A DNA stretch of 64,000 nucleotides, from assembly GCA_026005175.1 (NCBI GenBank), contig BPKO01000011.1, positions 1 to 64,000 on the forward strand, given 5' to 3'. The DNA comes from Candidatus Tectimicrobiota bacterium. GTDB taxonomy: Bacteria; Tectomicrobia; Entotheonellia; Entotheonellales; Entotheonellaceae. Numbering within the stretch: the first letter of the stretch is position 1; each line of letters opens with the position of its first letter. This document shows, in pieces, positions 11,670-19,805 of the stretch. The position numbers and the translations under genes were made by a program. Below the pieces are notes generated by a model. It was not told where the DNA came from. It saw nothing but the letters and a program-made list of their open reading frames with translations, and did not search any database.

Positions 11670-12077
11670 ATGGCCACCGAGCGCAAGATCCGGGTGCTGC
11701 TTGCCAAGCCGGGCCTCGACGGGCACGACCGCGGCGTCAAAGTGCTGGCAATGGCCCTGCGCGATGCGGGCATGGAAGTGATTTACACCGGGCTGCGCCA
11801 GACGCCGGAGCAGATCGCCGCGGCCGCCATCCAGGAAGACGTGGACGTGGTTGGCTTGAGCTGCCTCTCCGGCGCCCATAACGTTCTCTTTCCCCGCGTG
11901 GTGGAGCTCCTGCGCGCCCAGGGCGCCGACGACGTGCTGGTCATCGGCGGCGGCATCATCCCGGAAAGCGACATTCCCGAGCTCAAGGCCAAAGGCATCC
12001 AGGAGATCTTTGGCCCTGGCGCTTCCATCGCCGACATCATCCGCTACATCCAAGAACACGCCCCCAAGCGCTCGTAG
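11670..12077 (+). CDS. Methylmalonyl-CoA mutase family, cobalamin-binding small subunit
   Basis: A 135-residue stand-alone B12-binding domain. The DxHxxG motif that supplies the cobalt-ligating histidine is present ([14 protein letters not shown]), followed by [10 protein letters not shown] and [11 protein letters not shown], which hold the nucleotide tail. Such subunits pair with a separate catalytic subunit in acyl-CoA mutases (methylmalonyl-, ethylmalonyl- or isobutyryl-CoA type); that subunit is not in the window. The next gene is the mutase chaperone meaB, which supports the call. Ribosome site GAGGACGGGGG. Confidence 0.93.
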   Translation: MATERKIRVLLAKPGLDGHDRGVKVLAMALRDAGMEVIYTGLRQTPEQIAAAAIQEDVDVVGLSCLSGAHNVLFPRVVELLRAQGADDVLVIGGGIIPESDIPELKAKGIQEIFGPGASIADIIRYIQEHAPKRS

Positions 12078-12114
12078 CCATCCGCGTTTCTTCTGGCGCG
12101 TACAGGCGTTGACG

Positions 12115-13092
12115 ATGGAGACGCAGACGACGGTGGAACTCGTCGAGAAGATGCTGGCTGGCGACCCGCGCGCGCTGGCCCGCCTGATTTCGCAAGTAGA
12201 ACGCGGGGACGTGGAAGTGCCGGAAATCATGCAGCGCATCTATCCGGCGCTGGGCCGCGCTTACTGCGTGGGCATCACCGGGCCTCCGGGCGCCGGCAAG
12301 AGCACCCTGACCGACAAGCTCACCGAGCTGGCCCGCCGCGAGGGCAAAACCGTGGGCATCATTGCCGTCGATCCCACCAGCCCCTTCAGTGGCGGCGCCC
12401 TGCTTGGCGACCGCGTCCGCATGCAGCAGCACTTCCTCGACGCCGGCGTGTTCATTCGCAGCATGGCCACCCGCGGCAGCCACGGCGGCTTGCCGCAGAC
12501 GGCGCGCGGCGTCATCAAGCTGCTTGACGCCGCGGGCCGTGACCTCATCTTCGTCGAAACGGTGGGCGTCGGCCAGACGGAGCTCGACATTGTGGAAACC
12601 GCCGACACCGTGGTGGTGGTGCTGGTGCCAGAAGCGGGCGACGCCGTCCAGACCATGAAGGCAGGGCTGATGGAAATCGCCGACATCTTCGTGGTCAACA
12701 AGGCCGACCGCGAGGGCGCCGAGCGGCTGCAGCGCGAGCTGCGCCTGCTCGTCGACATGCACGCCCAGCGCAACGGCTGGCGCATCCCGGTACTGGCCAC
12801 CGAGGCGCCCAAAGGGGTGGGGGTGGAGGCGCTTTACGCCGCCATTGCCGCCCACCGCCAGGCGCTGCAGGAAAGCGGTCAGCTGGCGGCGCGGCGCCGT
12901 GCCCACCGCCGCAAGGAACTCCTCGACTTGCTTCAGCACCGTCTGCTCGCTGCGCTGGTGGCCCAGCTGGAGAAGGACCGCGTGCTGCTGGCACTCGTGG
13001 AGCAAGTGCAGGAAGGCGTGCTCGATCCCTATTCGGCCGCGCAGCAGATCCTCAAAGACAGGGAGGCGCTATGGCACTCACCGAACAGCTAG
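12115..13092 (+). CDS. meaB: MeaB-type G3E GTPase, chaperone of B12-dependent mutases
   Basis: GTPase that loads and protects adenosylcobalamin in acyl-CoA mutases. At 325 residues it has the family length. Walker A is GPPGAGKSTLTDKL, base-switch region VDPTSPFSGGALLGDRVRM, FIRSMATRGSHGGL, Walker B FVETVGVGQTELDI, and the guanine motif NKAD. The C-terminal dimerisation arm is present (RRAHRRKELLDLL). The ATG at 12115 is chosen because sequence before it lacks family resemblance. The end overlaps the next gene by 22 bases, so the unit is an operon. Confidence 0.95.
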   Translation: METQTTVELVEKMLAGDPRALARLISQVERGDVEVPEIMQRIYPALGRAYCVGITGPPGAGKSTLTDKLTELARREGKTVGIIAVDPTSPFSGGALLGDRVRMQQHFLDAGVFIRSMATRGSHGGLPQTARGVIKLLDAAGRDLIFVETVGVGQTELDIVETADTVVVVLVPEAGDAVQTMKAGLMEIADIFVVNKADREGAERLQRELRLLVDMHAQRNGWRIPVLATEAPKGVGVEALYAAIAAHRQALQESGQLAARRRAHRRKELLDLLQHRLLAALVAQLEKDRVLLALVEQVQEGVLDPYSAAQQILKDREALWHSPNS

Positions 13093-14447
13093 CCCAGCTC
13101 ATCGTCAGTACCTCGTACGAGCAGCTCCCCGCCGCTGCCGTCACCCAGGCCAAACGCGCATTTCTCGACACCATCGGCGTGACGCTCGCCGGCCACCGCG
13201 AAGAAGCCGGGCGCCTCATCACCGCCTGGGTGAAGGAAGCGGGCGGCTGCCAGGAAGCCACGGTGCTCGGCACCGACCTGTGCACCTCCCCGGCCCTGGC
13301 GGCGCTGGCCAACGGCACGCTGGGCCACGCCCTCGACTTTGACGACGTCACCGCCCACATGCGCGGCCACCCCAGCGTGCCGGTGCTGCCGGTGGCCCTG
13401 GCCCTGGGCGAAGCCCTGGGGGCAAGCGGCACCGAAGTGATCACCGCTTACGTGCTCGGCGTGGAAGTGGAAGCCAAGCTGGGCAAAGCCATGGGCTCGG
13501 CCCTGCCGCGCCACGGCTGGCACCCCACGGCGGTGCTGGGCACGTTTGGCGCCGCGGCGGCGGCGGCCAAGCTGCTGGGCCTCGACGTGCAGCAGACGCA
13601 GATGGCGCTGGGCATTGCCGCTTCCAAGGCGGCCGGGCTGCGGCGCAACTTCGGCACCATGACCAAGCCGCTGCACGCCGGCGAGGCAGCGCGTGGCGGT
13701 CTGGAAGCCGCCCAGCTCGCCCAGCGCGGCTTCAGCGCCGACCCCGAGATCCTGGAAGGGCGCTTTAGCTTCTTTACGACGTTTGTGGGCGAGGGGGAGT
13801 GCAAGCCCGAGGCGGCAGTTGAAGACTTCGGCCAGCCTTACGAAATCGTCTCGCCCGGGCTGGGAGTCAAGCCGTATCCTTCTTGCCGCCAGACGCATCG
13901 CGCCATCGACGCTATGCTTGCCCTGGTGCAGGCGCATGGGCTCAAGCCCGAGGCGGTGAGCGAGATCGTCTGCCAGTGCAGTGCCGTGCTGCTCGACTTC
14001 CTCATCCACCACCGCCCCACCACCGGGCTGCAGGGCAAATTCAGCATGGAGTACTGCCTGGCCGCGGCGCTGGTTTACGGCCGCCTGGGGCTCGAGCAGT
14101 TTACCGACGCCAGCGTGCAGGATCCGCGCGTGCAGGCGCTGATCCCCCGCGTGCGCCTCGAGCACCCCGACGCCGAGCGCCCCGACTGGGAAGGCAAGCA
14201 GGCCGACGTGGTGGAGGTGGTGCTGCACGACGGCCGCCGCCTGCGCCAGCGCGTCGAGGTGCCCAAAGGCGACCCGCAGCAGCCCCTGACGTGGGAGGAG
14301 CTGGTGGCCAAGTTCCGCGACTGCACCACCAGCCTGCTCAGCGAGGCCCAGGTGGCAGCGGCGGTGGAGCAAATCGCCCACCTCGAGGAGTTGGCGGCGC
14401 TGCCCTCGCTGCTCGACAACCTGACGCCGGCACAGGCGCTGGTGTGA
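13071..14447 (+). CDS. MmgE/PrpD family protein
   Basis: A 458-residue member of the 2-methylcitrate dehydratase/cis-aconitate decarboxylase superfamily. Visible blocks are AFLDTIGVTLAGHREEA, HALDFDDVTAHMRGHPSVPVLPVALALGE, GWHPTAVLGTFGAAAAAAKLLGL, ASKAAGLRRNFGTMTKPLHAGEAARGGL and VKPYPSCRQTH. GGGAGG precedes the ATG. Placed behind a B12 mutase subunit and meaB, it may act on a branched dicarboxylic acid in propionate-like metabolism, but most PrpD-like proteins outside the methylcitrate cycle have unknown substrates. No prpB or prpC is present here. Confidence 0.9.
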   Translation: MALTEQLAQLIVSTSYEQLPAAAVTQAKRAFLDTIGVTLAGHREEAGRLITAWVKEAGGCQEATVLGTDLCTSPALAALANGTLGHALDFDDVTAHMRGHPSVPVLPVALALGEALGASGTEVITAYVLGVEVEAKLGKAMGSALPRHGWHPTAVLGTFGAAAAAAKLLGLDVQQTQMALGIAASKAAGLRRNFGTMTKPLHAGEAARGGLEAAQLAQRGFSADPEILEGRFSFFTTFVGEGECKPEAAVEDFGQPYEIVSPGLGVKPYPSCRQTHRAIDAMLALVQAHGLKPEAVSEIVCQCSAVLLDFLIHHRPTTGLQGKFSMEYCLAAALVYGRLGLEQFTDASVQDPRVQALIPRVRLEHPDAERPDWEGKQADVVEVVLHDGRRLRQRVEVPKGDPQQPLTWEELVAKFRDCTTSLLSEAQVAAAVEQIAHLEELAALPSLLDNLTPAQALV

Positions 14448-14450
14448 GCC

Positions 14451-14693
14451 ATGCCCCGGCGCTCGCGGCCACAGACCATCGAGTACGCCTTTCGCTTTGC
14501 CGGCGGCAGCGAGGCCGAACGGGCGCGCATGGTGGAGATGATCCGCGTTAACCTGGAAGCGCTCTTGCAGCGGGTGGTGCTGACGCACGAGGGGCGGCCG
14601 GTGGTGGTTGACGGCTTTCGCCTGCGCGACGACCCGTCGACCACCTACCCCCTTTCCCTGCCAGAGGCCGCGCCGCAGCCCCCCAATCCCTGA
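14451..14693 (+). CDS. Small protein of unknown function
   Basis: An 80-residue frame starting 3 bases after the PrpD-like stop. It begins basic (MPRRSRPQTIEYAFRFAGG) and has an amphipathic middle (EAERARMVEMIRVNLEALLQRVV). No family is recognised. Tight spacing, codon use like its neighbours and the absence of a competing frame support a real gene translated with its upstream neighbour. Confidence 0.55.
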   Translation: MPRRSRPQTIEYAFRFAGGSEAERARMVEMIRVNLEALLQRVVLTHEGRPVVVDGFRLRDDPSTTYPLSLPEAAPQPPNP

Positions 14694-14701
14694 GAAAGCA
14701 C

Positions 14702-14730
14702 GCCGGCAGCCTCAAGCGAGGCTTGCCGGC
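14702..14730 (+). other. Stable hairpin between the PrpD unit and the crotonase gene
   Basis: Stem GCCGGCA-GCCTC with GAGGC-(T)-TGCCGGC around the loop AAGC. No T run follows, so it is not a classic terminator; it may mark a transcript end, a processing site or a folded leader. Confidence 0.45.
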
Positions 14731-14782
14731 ATGCCCGAACCCGGCAGCCGCCCCTGGCTGCCCTGCGCTGAGGAGGAACGCC

Positions 14783-15583
14783 GTGAGCTACCAGGAAATT
14801 ATCTACGAGGTCGAGGACCGCGTGGCCACCATTACCCTTAACCGCCCCGAGACGCTCAACGCCTTTACCGAGACGATGATCCAGGAGTGGGCCGACGCCT
14901 TGCAGCGAGCCCAGCGCGACGACAACGTCTGGGTGGTGGTGGTGACCGGCGCTGGCCGCGGCTTTTGCTCTGGCGGCAACGTCAAAGGCTTTGCTTACGC
15001 CGCCGAGCAGGAGGCCCCGCCGCTGCATACCCAGCGCAACCACATGCGCTACGGCGTGCATCAGGTGCCGCGAGCAGTGGCGCAGCTCGACAAGCCTTAC
15101 ATTGCCGCCGTCAACGGCCCGGCTGCCGGGGCGGGCATGGACATGGCGAGCATGGCCGACATCCGCATCGCTTCCGATCGCGCCAAGTTCGTCATGAGCT
15201 ACATCAACATGGGGCTGGTTACCGGCGACGGCGGCGCTTACTACCTGCCGCGTATCGTCGGGCTGAGCAAGGCCTACGAGCTCATGTGGTTCGGGGAACC
15301 CATCGATGCCTACGAGGCCCTGCGCATTGGCTACGTCAGCCACGTGGTGCCGCACGAGCAGTTCCCGCAGTTTGTCAAGGACTACGCCCGCAAGCTGGCC
15401 AGCAAGCCCCCCATCGCCGTGCAGCTCATCAAGCGCGCCGTGCGCAAAGGGCTGAGCACCGACCTCGACAACACCCTCGACTTTCTCGAATGGGCCATGC
15501 TCATCTGCCGCAGCACCGAGGACGCCAAGGAAGGGCCGCGGGCCTGGCGCGAGAAGCGGCCGCCGGTGTTTACCGGCCGCTAG
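14783..15583 (+). CDS. Crotonase family (enoyl-CoA hydratase/isomerase-like) protein
   Basis: A 266-residue crotonase-fold acyl-CoA enzyme. The GTG at 14783 follows GAGGAGGAACGCC. The oxyanion-hole segments are visible: GRGFCSGGNVKGF and AAVNGPAAGAGMDMASMADIRIAS. The two glutamates of classical hydratases are replaced: the first position reads GMDM (Asp), and the second lies in YINMGLVTGDGGAYYLPRIVG, which has an Asp in TGDGG as dienoyl-CoA isomerases do. It may therefore be an isomerase, hydrolase or lyase rather than a hydratase. It stands alone, convergent with the next gene. Confidence 0.88.
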   Translation: MSYQEIIYEVEDRVATITLNRPETLNAFTETMIQEWADALQRAQRDDNVWVVVVTGAGRGFCSGGNVKGFAYAAEQEAPPLHTQRNHMRYGVHQVPRAVAQLDKPYIAAVNGPAAGAGMDMASMADIRIASDRAKFVMSYINMGLVTGDGGAYYLPRIVGLSKAYELMWFGEPIDAYEALRIGYVSHVVPHEQFPQFVKDYARKLASKPPIAVQLIKRAVRKGLSTDLDNTLDFLEWAMLICRSTEDAKEGPRAWREKRPPVFTGR

Positions 15584-15589
15584 AGGCCT

Positions 15590-16513
15590 CTAGCGGAAGA
15601 ACGCCGCGCGGTCCTGGCTGTGGATGAGGAAAGTGCGGCTCTGCCCCTCGCGCATCACTTCCAGGGCGATCTGCGCCCCGGCGCGGTGCTGCCACAGGTG
15701 GCGGTAGAACTCGGGGCGGGAGTCGACTTCGTAGCCGTTGATGCTGACGATGATGTCACCGGGCTGCACGCCGGCCCGTGCCGCCGGCCCGCCGGGAATG
15801 ACGCCGAGAATGGCCAGGCCGCGCGGGGAGGGCATGGGGTAAAGGCCCAGCCAGGCGCGGGGAACGCGGCTGCGCACGCGACCGTAAACGAACAGCTCCT
15901 CTCGGATGCGGTAAAAGGCATCGAGGGGAATGACCATGGTCCAGTCCTTGAGCGCCCCCAGGTTGAGGGACACCACCCCCACCAGGGTGCCGGCGCGCGT
16001 CACAAAGGCGCCGCCGCCAAACCCCGGATTTTCCGCCGTGGTGAGGATGGCCCGCTCGAGCATGTACTCCCAGTAAGCGTCGAAGGGACAGAGGGCGGTG
16101 ATGACACCCTCGGTGACGGCACGCTCCGTGGCCCCGGTGCTGGCGAGAATAAACCCGCTCTGCCCGGGCGCCAGAGCATTGGGGTCGCCCAGGGGCATGG
16201 GGGCCGGTGGGTGCAGGTCGGCCTGCAACACCGCCAGGCCGCTGTCAAAGTCGAGGTCGAGCAGGCGGGCGGCAGCGCTCTCCCCGCTGGGCAAGGTGGC
16301 ACGAATGTGCCTTGCCCCCAGCACCACGTAGCCCACCGTAAGGATGTGGCCGGCTGCGTCGATGACGGTGCCCGACCCCATACGCTCGGTGCCCAAAATG
16401 GCCGCCGAGGGATGGTCGGCAGGAATGCGGACTTCGAGGTGCACGGTGGCCGGCAGCAGGCGGTGCAAGAAGGGATAAAAGCCGTTGGCCGCCGTCGAGT
16501 ACCCGCCGTTCAC
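15590..16513 (-). CDS. HtrA-like trypsin fold plus PDZ protein with catalytic residues missing
   Basis: A 307-residue protein: trypsin-like domain (about 15-205) then PDZ (about 215-300, AILGVIPGGPAARAGVQPGDIIVSINGYEV). In active HtrA enzymes the His lies in TNNHVV; here the block is GSGTVIDAAGHILTVGYVVLGA, with Tyr instead of His. The Ser motif GNSGGP is replaced by NPGFGGGAFV. Only the Asp region (DFDSGLAVLQ) looks normal. It should not cleave peptides and may be a scaffold. No signal peptide is seen. GTG at 16513 overlaps the upstream stop as GTGA. Confidence 0.85.
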   Translation of the reverse strand: MNGGYSTAANGFYPFLHRLLPATVHLEVRIPADHPSAAILGTERMGSGTVIDAAGHILTVGYVVLGARHIRATLPSGESAAARLLDLDFDSGLAVLQADLHPPAPMPLGDPNALAPGQSGFILASTGATERAVTEGVITALCPFDAYWEYMLERAILTTAENPGFGGGAFVTRAGTLVGVVSLNLGALKDWTMVIPLDAFYRIREELFVYGRVRSRVPRAWLGLYPMPSPRGLAILGVIPGGPAARAGVQPGDIIVSINGYEVDSRPEFYRHLWQHRAGAQIALEVMREGQSRTFLIHSQDRAAFFR

Positions 16514-16974
16514 CGCCAGCCCCTCCTGCCTGCCGTTGCTTCTCCGCCCCGCCCGTAGCCTGCCCGCGACGGAGCCGCAGGTGGCACCGCGCGGCGGGCC
16601 ACCAGGAAGGCATCCAGAATGGCGTAGAGCCACACCAGCGGCGCCAGCACCTTGCCCAGCGGCCAGGCAAACGTGAGCACGGCCACCGCGCCGAGGGCAA
16701 GCAGCAGCAGGCCCTTGCCCAGCTGGCCGTTGTAGAGCTGCCCCAGGCCGCAAACAAGCGACAACATCGCTGCCAGCCAAGGGCGCCAGGGGCTGTGGTG
16801 CGGTGGCGTCTCGTCAAGGACCAAGGGGGGCGGCGGCGCCACCTGCACCTTGCCCAGCGAGGCAGAAACGGCGTAGAGCACCCCTGGCGGCAGGGCGGCC
16901 CCGCAGTGGGCGCATTCTGGCTGCACGTCGGCAAGCACCGCGTGGCAGGCAGGACAGTGCACGCGAATGGCCAT
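16510..16974 (-). CDS. Zinc-ribbon, TM2-like membrane protein
   Basis: A 154-residue protein. The N-terminus is a rubredoxin-like zinc ribbon (CPACHAVLADVQPECAHCGA, two CxxC pairs). After a proline-rich linker come two hydrophobic helices in a TM2-like pattern (AAMLSLVCGLGQLYNGQLGKG, then LAPLVWLYAILDAFLVARR). It overlaps the inactive HtrA-like gene by GTGA, so the two are translated together and may interact at the inner membrane. Function unknown. Confidence 0.75.
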   Translation of the reverse strand: MAIRVHCPACHAVLADVQPECAHCGAALPPGVLYAVSASLGKVQVAPPPPLVLDETPPHHSPWRPWLAAMLSLVCGLGQLYNGQLGKGLLLLALGAVAVLTFAWPLGKVLAPLVWLYAILDAFLVARRAVPPAAPSRAGYGRGGEATAGRRGWR

Positions 16975-16986
16975 GGGCTTCCCCTC

Positions 16987-18156
16987 TCAGGCCACCACCC
17001 CCTGGCGCCTGAGCTCCTCGATTTCCGCCTCGCTGTAGCCCAGCTCCTGCAGCACCTCCACGGTGTGCTCGCCCTTTTCCGGCGTTGGGGTGCGCACGCT
17101 CCCCGGGGTGCGGCTAAGCGTCACCGGCACGCCCAAGACCTCGATGCGGCCCAGCTTGGGGTGGTCGAGGGGCTGGGCGATGCGCAGGTGGCGCACCTGG
17201 GGATCGGCAAAGGTCTGGTCGATGGTATAAATCGGCCCGCAAGGGACCCCCGCCGCGTTGAGCAGTTCGACCCACTCGGCGGCGGGGCGCTGCTGCAGGC
17301 ACTCGGTGATAATGGCGTTGAGTTCGTCGCGGTGCTGCTGCCGGTGCTGCGGCGTGTCAAAGCGCGGGTCAGTGATCAGGTCTTCGCGTCCCAGCGCCTT
17401 GCACAGGCGGGCATAGGTCTCCTGCCCGGCCACCGCGATGTTGATGTAGCCGTCGCGCGTGGGATAGGCGTTGGTGGGCACGGTGGTGGGGTGGTTGTTG
17501 CCCACCTGCTTGGGCACTTCGCGGGCAATGAGCCAGCGCGTGGCCTGGAAGTCGAGCATCTGCACCATGGCCTCCAAAAGGGAAGTGTGCACCCACTGCC
17601 CCTCGCCGGAGGCTTCGCGCTCGTAAAGCGCAGCCAGGATGCCGATGGCCAGGAACATGCCGGCACTCAAGTCGGCGATGGGAATGCCCACGCGCATCGG
17701 CCCGCGGCCCGGCTCGCCGGTGATGCTCATCAGGCCGCCCATGCCCTGGGCGATCTGGTCTACCCCGGGGCGCTGGGCATAAGGGCCGCTTTGGCCAAAG
17801 CCGGAGATGCTGGCGTAGATGAGGCGTGGGTTGAGGGGCCGCAGCGACTCGTAATCGATGCCCAGGCGGTACTTGACGTCGGGGCGGTAGTTCTCGACCA
17901 GCACGTCGGCCCCTTGCACCAGGCGCTTGAGGATCTCTTTGCCGCGCTCGTGCTTGAGGTTGAGCACCATGCTGCGCTTGTTGCGGTGCAGGTTCTGAAA
18001 GTCGTAGTGGTGCCGCCCAAAGCCTTCGTGCTCATGCGGGTTTTCCACTTTGATCACCTGCGCCCCGAGGTCGGCCAGGTGGCGGACGCACGTGGGCCCG
18101 GCGCGCACGCGCGTCAAGTCGATGATTTTCACGCGGGCAAGCGGCAGCTGCGGCAT
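16987..18156 (-). CDS. CaiB/BaiF-type (class III) CoA-transferase
   Basis: Transfers CoA between carboxylic acids through an aspartyl-CoA. The 389-residue length is typical. Visible blocks: KIIDLTRVRAGPTCVRHLADLGAQVIKVE, NLKHERGKEILKRLV, YASISGFGQSGPYAQRPGVDQIAQGMGGLM, and the catalytic aspartate in VGIPIADLSAGMF. The substrate cannot be read from the sequence. The neighbouring crotonase and mutase genes suggest activation of a branched or aromatic acid. It ends 12 bases before the zinc-ribbon gene, so a three-gene unit is possible. Confidence 0.92.
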   Translation of the reverse strand: MPQLPLARVKIIDLTRVRAGPTCVRHLADLGAQVIKVENPHEHEGFGRHHYDFQNLHRNKRSMVLNLKHERGKEILKRLVQGADVLVENYRPDVKYRLGIDYESLRPLNPRLIYASISGFGQSGPYAQRPGVDQIAQGMGGLMSITGEPGRGPMRVGIPIADLSAGMFLAIGILAALYEREASGEGQWVHTSLLEAMVQMLDFQATRWLIAREVPKQVGNNHPTTVPTNAYPTRDGYINIAVAGQETYARLCKALGREDLITDPRFDTPQHRQQHRDELNAIITECLQQRPAAEWVELLNAAGVPCGPIYTIDQTFADPQVRHLRIAQPLDHPKLGRIEVLGVPVTLSRTPGSVRTPTPEKGEHTVEVLQELGYSEAEIEELRRQGVVA

Positions 18157-18258
18157 CGGCAGTCTCCTCTGGCGTCAGCAGTTGGCCCCCAGGGCCGTGG
18201 TGTCTTTCTTCTCTAGGTACGCAATGCCCGGCACGGTGTCAAGGCACGGCGGGCGAGC

Positions 18259-18702
18259 TCAGCGGCCGGTGCTGCCAATTCCCCCCGGACCCCGAGAGGT
18301 GGCAGAGAGGGCCTCAGGGGGCACGCAGCGCAGCGTCACCCGGGGCACCGGCAGCACCAGGAGCTGGGCCAGGCGCTCGCCGCGGCGCAGGTGCTGGGGG
18401 TAAGGCGAGCCGTTGAAGACCAGCAGCTGCACCGAGCCGCGGTAGTCGGCGTCGATCACCCCGGGGTGAACAATCAGGCCGCGCGCAAAGACCGAGCTGC
18501 GCCCCAGGATCTGCCCGTACCACCCCGCAGGCAGCTGCAGGGCGAACTCGAGGTCAAGGCGCTCCTGCTGCTGCGGGGCGAGCCGGTAATCCCGCGGCAG
18601 GGCGAGGTCAAAGCCAGCGTCTGTGGCGTGGGCCTTGCGCGGCACGATGGCCTGCGGCGTCAGCGGCGCCACCAGCACTTCCAGAGTTGCATCCCCCACC
18701 AC
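18259..18702 (-). CDS. dut: dUTP diphosphatase
   Basis: Hydrolyses dUTP to dUMP. All five trimeric dUTPase motifs are seen in 147 residues: ATDAGFDLAL, GRSSVFARGL, GVIDADYRGSVQLLVFN, ERLAQLLVLPV and the glycine-rich C-terminal RGPGGIGSTGR. The start is a GTG at 18702 (or the next GTG), 6 bases after AAGGAG. Upstream in-frame sequence to 18888 lacks similarity and is excluded. Confidence 0.92.
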   Translation of the reverse strand: MVGDATLEVLVAPLTPQAIVPRKAHATDAGFDLALPRDYRLAPQQQERLDLEFALQLPAGWYGQILGRSSVFARGLIVHPGVIDADYRGSVQLLVFNGSPYPQHLRRGERLAQLLVLPVPRVTLRCVPPEALSATSRGPGGIGSTGR

Positions 18703-18774
18703 CCTCTTCTCCTTGGCCGAGGTCCGCTGTTGCTTTGAGCATACCACGGGCAGGCGGCAGGCGCCACGCCGGGG

Positions 18775-18804
18775 GTGACAGGGGCTGCGGCGCTTGGCTA
18801 TGAT
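18775..18804 (+). promoter_or_regulatory. Promoter candidate for the diheme cytochrome c gene
   Basis: GTGACA (18775-18780), an 18-base spacer and TATGAT (18799-18804), 35 bases before the ATG at 18840. Each hexamer is one base off consensus. Confidence 0.5.
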
Positions 18805-18839
18805 AGCATACAACGCAGCCAGCAGAAGGGAGGCCACCA

Positions 18840-19712
18840 ATGCGACTGTGGGTCGTGGTGCTGGGCGTCGTTCTTGGAGGGAGCGCATTGGCAGGTGTCG
18901 CCGACGACCAGGCGCTCATTGCACGGGGCAAGTACATCTTTGCCGCCGCCGGAGGCTGCGGCTGCCACACGCTCAAAGGCGGGGCCATCAACGCCGGAGG
19001 GCGCAAGATCCAGGGGCTTTTTGGCACCGTGTACAGCACCAACATTACCCCTGACGTGGAGACGGGCATCGGCGGGTGGACCTACGAGCAGTTTAGCGAC
19101 GCCATGCGCTACGGCCTGCGCCCCGACGGCTCGCGCCTCTTGCCGGTGATGCCCTATCCCTCGTTTCGCCTCATGGCCGAAGAAGACATGCGGGCGCTGT
19201 GGGCCTACTTGCGCAGCCTGCCGCCGGTGCGCCAGAAAAACAAGGGACGGCGGGTCAACATCCCCTTCCTCAACCTCTTCCTGGCCGCCTGGAACCGCAT
19301 TTACGGCGGCCAGGGCACCCCTCCGGCCACCGCCCCCGCGGCGGGCGTCGAGCGCGGCAAGTACCTGGTGTGGCACGTGGCGCACTGCGGGGAGTGCCAC
19401 ACCCCGCGCCTGCTCAGCGGTGCCCCGGACCTGTCGCGCTTTCTTGCCGGCACGGCCAACGGCCCGGAAGGCGCCGTGGTGCCCAACATCACGCCCGATC
19501 CCGAAACCGGCATTGGCCGCTGGAGCGACGACGAGCTCGTCGACTACCTGCGCACCGGCATCAAGCCCGACGGCGATAACGCCCAGGGCCTGATGCAAGA
19601 AGTCATCGAGGGCACCACGGCGGGCTACAAGGACCTCACGGAAGCCGACTTGCGCGCCATCGTCGCTTACCTGCGCACCGTGCCACCTATTGTCAACAAA
19701 GTCTCGCGCTAG
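18840..19712 (+). CDS. Exported diheme cytochrome c, first heme site atypical
   Basis: A 290-residue periplasmic electron carrier. Signal peptide MRLWVVVLGVVLGGSALAG. Two cytochrome c domains follow. The second has a normal heme site, CGECHTPRLL (about residue 180). The first reads AAAGGCGCHTLKGG, giving C-G-C-H with one residue between the cysteines instead of two. Each domain has a matching ITPD.ETGIG.W segment and a distal YLR.LPP motif, as in the cytochrome subunits of periplasmic dehydrogenases. AAGGGAGG precedes the ATG. Its redox partner is not in the window. Confidence 0.88.
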   Translation: MRLWVVVLGVVLGGSALAGVADDQALIARGKYIFAAAGGCGCHTLKGGAINAGGRKIQGLFGTVYSTNITPDVETGIGGWTYEQFSDAMRYGLRPDGSRLLPVMPYPSFRLMAEEDMRALWAYLRSLPPVRQKNKGRRVNIPFLNLFLAAWNRIYGGQGTPPATAPAAGVERGKYLVWHVAHCGECHTPRLLSGAPDLSRFLAGTANGPEGAVVPNITPDPETGIGRWSDDELVDYLRTGIKPDGDNAQGLMQEVIEGTTAGYKDLTEADLRAIVAYLRTVPPIVNKVSR

Positions 19713-19805
19713 GCCGAAATGATCGCCACCGGCCCGCGCCCTTACCGCGGGCACGGCTCATCTGCCACGCCGTTTTGCCGATAAGGAGAGCGAAGGAGGG
19801 GCAGC

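Noticed and set aside
13089-14588. Long open frame (about 500 codons) antisense to the PrpD-like gene
   Set aside because: Low-complexity, Gly/Ala/His/Gln-rich translation typical of the reverse strand of GC-rich coding DNA; the sense frame is a clear family member. Similar antisense frames at 6863-8452, 24382-25962 and 37760-39676 were rejected for the same reason.
15590-16780. Longer version of the HtrA-like protein starting at 16780
   Set aside because: The added residues are out-of-frame sequence of the zinc-ribbon protein; GTG at 16513 with a ribosome site fits better.
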